From positions 1-13,505 of the forward strand of contig CAZWLA010000037.1 in the NCBI GenBank assembly GCA_964633845.1: a DNA stretch of 13,505 nt, read 5' to 3'. Below are positions 1-5,893 of this stretch, one piece after another. This DNA is from JADHTT01 sp964633845 (GTDB taxonomy: Bacteria > Campylobacterota > Campylobacteria > Campylobacterales > Arcobacteraceae). Positions within the stretch are counted from its first letter, which is position 1. Every line of letters starts with the position of its first letter. The position numbers were made by a program, and so were the translations under genes. The notes under the pieces were generated by a model, which was not told the origin of the DNA, did no database searches, and saw only the letters and a program-made list of their open reading frames with translations.

Positions 1-176
1 TATTAGCAAAAGTTAGTCGCGATAGATATATGATAAATATTGCATCTAAATATCCCCAATATCACTTTGAAAAGCACAAGGGATATGGAACAAAAGTTCA
101 CACACAAGCTATAAAAGAGTTTGGATTATCATCTATCCATAGAAAAAGCTTTAAAATAAAGGCTCTAGAACTTTAA
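1..176 (+). CDS. rnhB: Ribonuclease HII, C-terminal part (5' end outside window)
   Basis: Only the last 57 codons are present, read from base 3 to the TAA at 174-176. RNase HII cuts the RNA strand of RNA-DNA hybrids and starts removal of single ribonucleotides misincorporated into DNA; it is cytoplasmic. The visible C-terminus has the family signature: a VSRDR stretch like the AKVxRDR helix, then KYPQYHFEKHKGYGTKVH, then FGLSSIHRKSFK, which matches the usual GPSPIHRxSF ending. The catalytic acidic residues lie upstream of the window. A 105-bp gap carrying a promoter candidate separates it from the next gene, so the two are probably separate transcripts. Identification is from recalled family motifs. 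Confidence 0.9.
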   Translation, partial: LAKVSRDRYMINIASKYPQYHFEKHKGYGTKVHTQAIKEFGLSSIHRKSFKIKALEL

Positions 177-210
177 ATTTATGTATTTTCAAAAAATCAA
201 TCGATATTTT

Positions 211-239
211 TGTGACGCTAGATGTGACACGACTATAAT
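211..239 (+). promoter_or_regulatory. Promoter candidate with a tandem TGTGAC repeat over the -35 region
   Basis: TATAAT at 234-239 is a perfect -10 box. TGTGAC at 211-216 lies 17 bp upstream, in the -35 position. The same hexamer recurs in direct orientation at 223-228, giving a 12-bp period and placing the second copy in the -10/-35 spacer. Transcription would start near 245-247, leaving a leader of about 35 nt before the ATG at 282. The -10 call is from the sequence; use of the repeats as an operator is inference. Confidence 0.55.
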
Positions 240-281
240 ATAATTCCTAAAGTATAAATATACAAAAGGAATTTAGGGTTA

Positions 282-743
282 ATGATAAATAAAATACCAG
301 AAATAGTAAGATTACAGAATATAATATCTAAGCTAGAAGAAGAAAATACTATATTAATAAATAATAGTTTAACTTCAAATATAAATAATAAAGATACAAA
401 TATATTTAAAAAGATTTCAGCTAAACCAGCAGATCACGGTTTTAGATCAATGTGGCTAAATAAAGATTGGCAAGGAGCAGATTTTATTGCTACACATATC
501 AATGATGACAAAACCTTAAAAATACTACTTAAAAATAATTTTTCATTAAATAAAAAGTATATTGATCAAAATATTCATATCTGTTTTATTCATGAAAATA
601 ATATTTATCTTTATCCACATGATTTAATTCTACAACAAATAGAGAATAATCATAATAATAAAATTACAATTAAAGAAAATCAATATATTTCATCAAATAT
701 TTTCCAAAACAATATACTATTATTAGATCAATATAAATTATAA
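282..743 (+). CDS. Hypothetical protein, 153 aa, N-terminal coiled coil and conserved-looking core
   Basis: I cannot name this protein. Residues 1-25 form a charged helix (IVRLQNIISKLEEEN) that could be a short coiled coil. Residues 26-42 are a low-complexity Asn/Ile linker. From about residue 43 a folded domain begins: ISAKPADHGFRSMWLNKDW, then QGADFIATHI, TLKILLKNNF and IHICFIHENNIYLYPHD. The order GAD, beta strand, LKxxLK resembles the core of PD-(D/E)xK nuclease-like folds, but the acidic or Gln residue expected before the Lys is Leu here, so activity is doubtful and the resemblance is inference only. There is no signal peptide or membrane segment. An AAGGA at 266-270 lies 11 bp before the ATG, with a nearer AGGG. 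It is even more AT-rich and Asn/Ile-rich than its neighbours, and a promoter candidate precedes it. Confidence 0.75.
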   Translation: MINKIPEIVRLQNIISKLEEENTILINNSLTSNINNKDTNIFKKISAKPADHGFRSMWLNKDWQGADFIATHINDDKTLKILLKNNFSLNKKYIDQNIHICFIHENNIYLYPHDLILQQIENNHNNKITIKENQYISSNIFQNNILLLDQYKL

Positions 744-797
744 ACTTATAAATACTTTTTAGATAATATAAATAAATATTAATAAGAGGATTTAAAT

Positions 798-1328
798 TTG
801 AAAAAACTACTACTATTGCTAATCACGTCGATTACTTTATTTGCTAGCAATCCAATTGCAGTACTAGAAACAACTCAAGGTACTATTGAGATAGAACTAA
901 GAGCTGATTTAGCACCAAAGGCTGTTGAAAATTTCACTACACATATTAAGGATGGATACTATAATGGTTTAATTTTTCATAGAATTATTAAACAATTTAT
1001 GATTCAAGGTGGTGATCCCACTGGTACAGGTAGAGGTGGTGTATCTATTTGGGGTAAGCCATTTAAAGATGAATTCTCTTCGCAAGCATTGTTTAATAAA
1101 GTTGGTATATTAGCGATGGCAAATTCTGGACCAAATACAAATGGTAGTCAATTTTTCATTACTACAGTAAAAACTCCTTGGCTAAATGGGAGACATACAA
1201 TCTTTGGATATGTTACAAAAAATACATATAAAGTAGTAAGAAAACTAGAGAATGTAGAAACAACAGGACGAAGAGCTGGAGACAGACCACTTCAAGAACA
1301 AAAAATTATTAAAGCATATATCAAATAA
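798..1328 (+). CDS. Exported cyclophilin-type peptidyl-prolyl cis-trans isomerase
   Basis: It catalyses cis-trans isomerisation of X-Pro bonds and so assists protein folding, probably in the periplasm. Cyclophilin motifs are clear: FHRIIKQFMIQGGDPTGTG (catalytic Arg and the Gln-Gly-Gly loop), ANSGPNTNGSQFFITT, and WLNGRHTIFGYV. The N-terminus, MKKLLLLLITSITLFA followed by SNP, is a typical short signal peptide, so this is an exported form rather than cytoplasmic PpiB. The start is TTG at 798. It is chosen because AAGAGGA at 784-790 sits 7 bp upstream and because this start gives the complete signal peptide; no ATG does so. The length of 176 aa fits a signal peptide plus a one-domain cyclophilin. 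It follows the hypothetical gene by 54 bp and may be cotranscribed; GATAAT at 762-767 could be its own -10. Confidence 0.92.
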   Translation: MKKLLLLLITSITLFASNPIAVLETTQGTIEIELRADLAPKAVENFTTHIKDGYYNGLIFHRIIKQFMIQGGDPTGTGRGGVSIWGKPFKDEFSSQALFNKVGILAMANSGPNTNGSQFFITTVKTPWLNGRHTIFGYVTKNTYKVVRKLENVETTGRRAGDRPLQEQKIIKAYIK

Positions 1329-1336
1329 GATTAAGA

Positions 1337-1342
1337 TATAAT
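1337..1342 (+). promoter_or_regulatory. -10 box candidate for purL-purH
   Basis: TATAAT lies just after the cyclophilin stop codon and 33 bp before the purL ATG, with no strong -35. This is what is expected of vegetative promoters in Campylobacterota. An AAGG at 1363-1366 is the likely purL ribosome binding site. No PurR-like palindrome is visible in the gap. Confidence 0.5.
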
Positions 1343-1375
1343 CGCGAAATATATTAAAAAACAAGGTAAATAAAT

Positions 1376-3583
1376 ATGTCAAATCAAACACCATTAGAAA
1401 TTGCATTAGCACACTCTATGACTGAAGAAGAGTATAACAATACAGTAAGTATTCTTGGTCGAGAACCAAATTATACTGAAATTGGAATCATTTCTGCTAT
1501 GTGGAGTGAACACTGTTCATACAAATCATCTACGAAATACTTAAAAGGTTTTCCTACTAAAGCACCATGGGTAATTCAAGGACCAGGTGAAAATGCTGGA
1601 GTAATTGATGTTGGTGATGGATATGCTGCTGTATTTAAAATGGAATCACATAACCACCCTAGTTTCATTGAGCCGTATCAAGGTGCTGCTACTGGTGTTG
1701 GTGGAATTATGAGAGATGTATTTACAATGGGTGCAAGACCAATCGCATCTATGAATTTAATTCAATTTGCTGGTATTGATGGAGACAGTGATACAGCTAA
1801 AAAACATAGACACTTATTAAGAGGTGTAGTTGCTGGTATTGGTGGATATGGTAACTGTATGGGTGTTCCAACAATTGGTGGACAAACAAATTTTGAAGAG
1901 TGCTACGCTGGAAACAACCTTGTAAACGCATTTAACCTTGGACTTGCAAAATCTGATGAAATTTTCCTAGGAGTTGCTGAAGGTATTGGTAACCCAGTAA
2001 TGTATGTAGGATCAAAGACTGGTAGAGATGGTCTTGGTGGAGCTGTTATGTCAAGTGCTGCATTTGATGATGATAGTGAATCAAAAAGACCAACCGTACA
2101 AGTGGGTGATCCTTTTACTGAAAAGCTACTTCTTGAAGCTTGTTTAGAATTATTTAAAGAAGATTTAATTATTGGTATTCAAGATATGGGTGCTGCAGGA
2201 CTTACTTCTTCTTCATTTGAGATGGCAGGAAGATCTGAATCTGGAATGAAAATGGACTTAGATAAAGTACCAGCAAGAGAAGAAGGTATGACACCTTATG
2301 ACTTTATGCTTTCAGAGTCTCAAGAGAGAATGCTTATTTGTGCTAAAAAAGGTTGTGAGCAAGCTGTAATAGATATCTTTGAAAAGTGGGAACTATCAGT
2401 TGCTGTTATTGGTGAAGTAACAGACACAGGAAATATGGAACTATTCTGGCATGGTGAGAAGTGTGCTGATATACCAATTCAGCCATTATCTGAAGAAGCA
2501 CCTGTATTAGATAGACCAGTAGCTAAACCTACTTATTTAGAAACAATTGAAAATATCAACATGGATAAGCAATTAGCAGATCAGACAGTATTTGATAAAC
2601 TTTGGGGGTCTCTTGAAGTTGTAGATAAGTCATGGATCTATGATCAATATGATTCAATGGTACAAACAAATACAGTTAAAGGACCAGGTAAACTTGATGG
2701 TTCTGTAATTAGAATTAAAGAAAATGGTAAAGCACTTGCGATGTCTGCTGATTGTAATACTAGATTATGTTATATCAATCCAGAGCTTGGAGCAGCAGCA
2801 GCTGTTATGGAAGCTGGTAGAAATGTAGCTATGACAGGTGCTAGACCACTTGCAGCTACAGATTGTCTTAATTTTGGTAATCCAGAAGATCCAGAAGTAA
2901 TGTGGCAATTTATGATGGCATGTGAAGGTATCAAAGCTGCTTGTAAAGAATTAAATACTCCAATTATTGGTGGAAATGTATCACTTTACAATGAAACAAA
3001 TGGAGTTGGTGTATTCCCTACTCCAGCTATAGCAACAGTTGGTGTAAATGATGATATGAATAATGTTCTTCCATCTCATTTCCAAGGGGAAGATAACTAT
3101 ATTTGTATTTTAGGTGATACTTATACTGAATTTGGTGGATCTTTATATCTAAAAGAATTATATGGAGAAGTAGCTGGTAAGCACCCAGTAGTTGATTTCA
3201 AGAAAGAATTAAAACTATGGGATACTGTAATTGAAGCAAATAAAGCTGGGCTACTAGAGTCTGCAAAAGATATAAATGTAGGTGGTATAGCAATAGCTGC
3301 TGCTAAAATGTCTGTAATTGGAAATATTGGTTGTGATATGAATATGTCACTAGAAGATGACAGAGATATATTCTCAGAATCACTTAGCCGTGCAATTGTA
3401 GAAGTAAAACCTGAAAATATACAAGCATTTGTAAAATTAACTCAAGATTTAGATATCAGCTATATCTGTGCAGGTAAAACAGGTGGAGATGTATTAAGTG
3501 TAAATAGCCTTTACAAAAAATTAGACAACATTAGTGATACTTACTTTAATAAATTTAAAGAAGTAATTGAACAAGATTTATAA
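1376..3583 (+). CDS. purL: Phosphoribosylformylglycinamidine synthase, small-type PurL subunit
   Basis: It converts FGAR to FGAM with ATP and ammonia, the fourth step of de novo purine synthesis, in the cytoplasm. At 735 aa it is the small PurL form, which needs separate PurS and PurQ (glutaminase) partners; neither is encoded in this window. Visible landmarks are SEHCSYKSS (His46 region), ESHNHPS at 90-96 followed by a glycine-rich GAATGVGGIMRD, QDMGAAGLTSSSFEMAG in the first AIRS-like half, and FGNPEDPEVMW and IIGGNVSLYNE in the second half. These mark the two tandem AIRS-type (PurM-like) domains that form the ATP sites. The protein is full-length without frameshift. It is followed after 16 bp by purH, so the two are an operon of adjacent pathway steps. 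Confidence 0.97.
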   Translation: MSNQTPLEIALAHSMTEEEYNNTVSILGREPNYTEIGIISAMWSEHCSYKSSTKYLKGFPTKAPWVIQGPGENAGVIDVGDGYAAVFKMESHNHPSFIEPYQGAATGVGGIMRDVFTMGARPIASMNLIQFAGIDGDSDTAKKHRHLLRGVVAGIGGYGNCMGVPTIGGQTNFEECYAGNNLVNAFNLGLAKSDEIFLGVAEGIGNPVMYVGSKTGRDGLGGAVMSSAAFDDDSESKRPTVQVGDPFTEKLLLEACLELFKEDLIIGIQDMGAAGLTSSSFEMAGRSESGMKMDLDKVPAREEGMTPYDFMLSESQERMLICAKKGCEQAVIDIFEKWELSVAVIGEVTDTGNMELFWHGEKCADIPIQPLSEEAPVLDRPVAKPTYLETIENINMDKQLADQTVFDKLWGSLEVVDKSWIYDQYDSMVQTNTVKGPGKLDGSVIRIKENGKALAMSADCNTRLCYINPELGAAAAVMEAGRNVAMTGARPLAATDCLNFGNPEDPEVMWQFMMACEGIKAACKELNTPIIGGNVSLYNETNGVGVFPTPAIATVGVNDDMNNVLPSHFQGEDNYICILGDTYTEFGGSLYLKELYGEVAGKHPVVDFKKELKLWDTVIEANKAGLLESAKDINVGGIAIAAAKMSVIGNIGCDMNMSLEDDRDIFSESLSRAIVEVKPENIQAFVKLTQDLDISYICAGKTGGDVLSVNSLYKKLDNISDTYFNKFKEVIEQDL

Positions 3584-3599
3584 GGATTATTAGAAAAAT

Positions 3600-5132
3600 A
3601 TGAGAGCATTAATTAGCGTAAGTAATAAAAGTGGTGTTGAGAATTTTGCAAAAGAATTAGTATCTTTAGGATATGAGATCATATCAACAGGTGGAACGTA
3701 CAAAAAACTTCTTGAGGCTGGAATAGCTGTAATTGAAGCAAACGAAGTTACAAAGTTTCCAGAGTGTTTTGAAGGTAGAGTTAAAACTCTAAATCCATAT
3801 ATTCATGGTGGAATATTACATAGACGAGATAAACAATCGCATATTGATGAAGCAAAAGAGCTTGGTGTTGAAGGTATTGATTTAGTATGTGTAAACCTAT
3901 ATCCATTTAAAAATGCTATTGAAACAACTAATGACTATGAAGTAATTATTGAAAATATTGATATTGGTGGACCTGCTATGGTTAGATCTGCTGCAAAAAA
4001 TCATGATTCAGTTATCATTGTTACAGATGTAATTGATTATGATTTAGTACTTAATAATCTTAAAAATGACACTAATACTTTTGAATTTAGAAGAGATATG
4101 ATGATCAAAGCATATGAGCATACTGCTGCTTATGACTCTATGATTGCAAACTACATGAATAAAAGATTTAACAACGGTATGGGTGATAAACAATTTATCG
4201 TTGGGGAAAAAGTATTTGATACAAGATATGGTGAAAACCCACATCAAAAAGGTGCATTATACGAATTTGATAATCATCTATCAAATAAATTTATCACTTT
4301 AAAAGGTGAAGCATCTTTTAATAATATGGGTGATATAAGTGGAGCTGCTAAAATAGCATCTGCATTTGGTGATGATAATGCTGTATGTATAGTTAAGCAT
4401 GGTAATCCTTGTGGATTTGCTATTAAAGATACATTATTAGAATCTTATAATGAAGCACTTAGATGTGATCCTATTTCAGCATTTGGTGGAGTAGTTACAG
4501 TTAATGGTATTGTAGATTTAGAACTAGCTATTAAGATGAATGAAATTTTCTTAGAAGTTGTATTTGCAGCTGATTTTACAGCTGAGGCAGAAGAAGAATT
4601 AAATAAGAAAAAAAGAATCAAACTATTTAAGCAAGGAACTTCTAAATTAGAATTAGCAAATGATGAGTTTAACTTTAAAATTGTTGATGGTGGATTTGTA
4701 TATCAAGATGCTGATAAAGTTGAAGATGATGAAGTTAAAAATTCAGAACTAAAATCAACTAGGGCTGCAACTGAGCAAGAGCAAAAAGATATGGAGATTG
4801 CTTACAAAGTAGCATCTTTAACAAAATCAAATTGTGTTGTTTATGTAAAAGACTCTGCAATGGTTGCTGTTGGTATGGGTATGACTTCTAGAGTTGATGC
4901 AGCAAAGGCAGCTCTACGAAAAGCAGAAGATTTAGGTATAGATATATCAGGATCAGTATTAGCATCTGAAGCATTCTTCCCATTTAGAGATTCTATCGAT
5001 GCAGCACAAGCCGCTGGTGTAAAATGTGTAATTGAACCAGGTGGATCAATTAGAGATGATGAGATCATAGAAGCAGCAAATGAATTTGGTATGGCTTTAT
5101 ACTTCTCAAATAAAAGACACTTTTTACATTAG
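3600..5132 (+). CDS. purH: Bifunctional AICAR formyltransferase / IMP cyclohydrolase
   Basis: It carries out the last two steps of IMP synthesis: formylation of AICAR with 10-formyl-THF, then ring closure to IMP. Residues 1 to about 150 form the IMP cyclohydrolase (MGS-like) domain, with the start MRALISVSNKSGVENFA, then ISTGGTYKKL and EGRVKTLNPYIHGGIL. The remainder is the transformylase domain, including RYGENPHQ, FNNMGDISGAAK and the catalytic Lys266-His267 in IVKHGNPCGFA. The 510 aa length is normal. AAGGA at 3582-3586 overlaps the purL stop codon and is the likely ribosome binding site, although its 13-bp spacing is long. The gene ends 9 bp before a strong hairpin terminator, closing the purL-purH unit. 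Confidence 0.97.
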   Translation: MRALISVSNKSGVENFAKELVSLGYEIISTGGTYKKLLEAGIAVIEANEVTKFPECFEGRVKTLNPYIHGGILHRRDKQSHIDEAKELGVEGIDLVCVNLYPFKNAIETTNDYEVIIENIDIGGPAMVRSAAKNHDSVIIVTDVIDYDLVLNNLKNDTNTFEFRRDMMIKAYEHTAAYDSMIANYMNKRFNNGMGDKQFIVGEKVFDTRYGENPHQKGALYEFDNHLSNKFITLKGEASFNNMGDISGAAKIASAFGDDNAVCIVKHGNPCGFAIKDTLLESYNEALRCDPISAFGGVVTVNGIVDLELAIKMNEIFLEVVFAADFTAEAEEELNKKKRIKLFKQGTSKLELANDEFNFKIVDGGFVYQDADKVEDDEVKNSELKSTRAATEQEQKDMEIAYKVASLTKSNCVVYVKDSAMVAVGMGMTSRVDAAKAALRKAEDLGIDISGSVLASEAFFPFRDSIDAAQAAGVKCVIEPGGSIRDDEIIEAANEFGMALYFSNKRHFLH

Positions 5133-5141
5133 TCTTTCAAG

Positions 5142-5174
5142 TTAAAAGTTGGCTATTTTATAGCTGACTTTTAA
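5142..5174 (+). terminator. Rho-independent terminator after purH
   Basis: A 15-bp stem pairs 5142-5156 with 5160-5174 around a TTT loop. All positions pair, with two G-U wobbles in the middle. The T-rich stretch 5175-5187 follows. The hairpin lies just after the purH stop and is the best terminator in the window. It also sits against the 3' end of the oppositely oriented integrase remnant and may serve both directions. Confidence 0.8.
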
Positions 5175-5185
5175 TATTATTTTTA

Positions 5186-5311
5186 TTAAAAATCCAATGG
5201 ACTTTTAATATCACCTTTATTTAACTCTTTTACAACATGAGTATAAATCATAGTTGTTTCAATACTTTTATGTCCTAATAATTCTTGAATACTCCTAATA
5301 TCTGTACCAGC
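5186..5311 (-). pseudogene. Tyrosine recombinase remnant, integron-integrase (IntI) type, last 41 codons
   Basis: Read on the - strand from 5311 to the TAA at 5188-5186, the peptide is AGTDIRSIQELLGHKSIE, then TTMIYTHV, then VKELNKGD and IKSPLDF. This is the C-terminal catalytic end of a tyrosine recombinase: the LLGH box with its His, and the nucleophile Tyr in IYTHV. The SPLD ending just after the Tyr is characteristic of integron integrases (IntI end with THV...SPLD) rather than XerC or XerD. The reading frame ends at 5311/5312, where IS3-type sequence in the opposite direction begins, and meets a stop at 5323-5321. The remaining, larger part of the gene is absent, so it is a dead fragment. 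The family call is from recalled motifs. Confidence 0.82.
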
Positions 5312-5449
5312 GATTACCAGTCAATTAAAGATTTAAAACAAGGAGTAAAAAACTATATCTACAAATATAATTTCAAAAGATTTCATTCAAGTTTGAACTA
5401 TAAAAAACCTATGAATGTTTATCTTGAACAGATAAAAAATGTAGCATAA
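5312..5449 (+). pseudogene. IS3-family transposase OrfB remnant, last 45 codons
   Basis: From 5312 the + strand reads DYQSIKDLKQGVKNYIYKYN, then FKRFHSSLNYKKPMNVYLEQ and a TAA at 5447-5449. This is the C-terminal end of an IS3-family DDE transposase, the (R/F)xHSxLxYxxP segment after the catalytic Glu. The DDE residues themselves are missing because the fragment begins downstream of them. The 5' boundary coincides exactly with the break in the integrase remnant, so a recombination or deletion joined the two. It cannot encode an active transposase. Confidence 0.8.
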
Positions 5450-5508
5450 GGAAACAGGTGTATGAGGGAAATAAATTTTATGAAAAGTTGTCTTGACAAA
5501 TCAGGCCA
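5312..5508 (+). mobile_element. Truncated IS3-family element with presumed right end
   Basis: The segment contains the transposase C-terminus and about 60 bp of non-coding sequence after the stop. The right boundary is placed at 5508 because the stretch 5489-5508 ends in GGCCA, and IS3-family ends are TG...CA. The complementary left end (which would begin TGGCCTG) is not in the window. The right boundary is inferred from family convention. Confidence 0.5.
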
Positions 5509-5600
5509 TTATAGATGTATCTTGCTAATTATAAGAAAAAATAATTATTTAGCCTGAAATATTCTATATTAAATCTAACTTTTTGAATATAGCTATCCCT

Positions 5601-5620
5601 ATAAGATTTAAAAGTCTTAT
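5601..5620. other. Small AT-rich inverted repeat in the 5509-5772 spacer
   Basis: ATAAGA at 5601-5606 and TCTTAT at 5615-5620 form a short stem that can be extended by weak pairs. It has no T-tract of note. The surrounding spacer 5509-5772 (264 bp) has no open reading frame I would defend; besides this hairpin it holds a TATAAT at 5631-5636 and the metK promoter candidate at 5692-5703. Confidence 0.3.
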
Positions 5621-5691
5621 AAAATTAATATATAATATACTTCTCCTATATATTCTTTTTCTTGATTTATAATAATTTTCATTTAAATACA

Positions 5692-5703
5692 TTTAGCTAT
5701 AAT
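5692..5703 (+). promoter_or_regulatory. Promoter candidate for the metK operon (TTTAGCTATAAT)
   Basis: A perfect TATAAT -10 at 5698-5703 is preceded by TTTAGC. The identical 12-mer occurs at 10972-10983 upstream of the dksA-like gene, which supports it as a promoter signature in this genome. If used, it gives metK a leader of roughly 180 nt containing the repeat-hairpin island at 5773-5893. A second TATAAT at 5631-5636 is an alternative. Confidence 0.5.
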
Positions 5704-5772
5704 ATTTTACTTTTTATATTTCAAATATAAAATACATACTTTAATAAAAATTTTTACTTTCAATCTTAATTG

Positions 5773-5893
5773 ATGGAAAACAAAAATGGACAACAAAAGA
5801 ATGGAAAACGATACGAAGTGAGTTTCATTTACAATTGCGAAGCAATGCTAAATAAAACACTCTCGTTGGAAAACAAAAGAATGGAAAACAAAA
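5773..5893 (+). repeat. Cluster of metK-start-like 13-15 bp repeats with a 23-bp direct repeat pair
   Basis: The motif [A/T]TGGAAAAC(AAAA), the same as the first bases of metK, begins at 5773, 5786 (one change), 5801, 5866 (T for A), 5881 and 5894 (metK itself). Steps are 13, 15, 65, 15 and 13 bp, so the cluster is symmetrical around the hairpin. The 23-bp blocks 5787-5809 and 5867-5889 are direct repeats differing at one base. The pattern suggests slippage or duplication of the metK start region together with insertion of, or duplication around, the hairpin segment. Confidence 0.8.
5807..5867. repeat. Long imperfect hairpin in the metK leader
   Basis: Pairing segments, outside to inside: AACGA 5807-5811 with TCGTT 5863-5867; AGTG 5817-5820 with CACT 5858-5861; TTT 5823-5825 with AAA 5855-5857; ATTTA 5827-5831 with TAAAT 5849-5853; ATTGC 5834-5838 with GCAAT 5842-5846. 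The apical loop is GAA. The tip GCGAAGC at 5837-5843 is the well-known extra-stable DNA mini-hairpin. There is no T-tail, so it is not a typical terminator. Role unknown. Confidence 0.65.

Noticed and set aside
190..220. Terminator after rnhB at the A-rich/T-rich stretch
   Set aside because: Only an A/T stem of about six pairs (AAAAAT with ATTTTT) is possible; too weak to call.
4044..4247. Open frame of 67 codons on the - strand inside purH
   Set aside because: It is the shadow of a strongly conserved gene; its peptide has no recognisable motif and there is no ribosome binding site.
5704..5893. SAM riboswitch in the metK leader
   Set aside because: I saw no SAM-I, SAM-II or SAM/SAH-type conserved core, and the hairpin lacks a terminator T-tract or anti-terminator partner.
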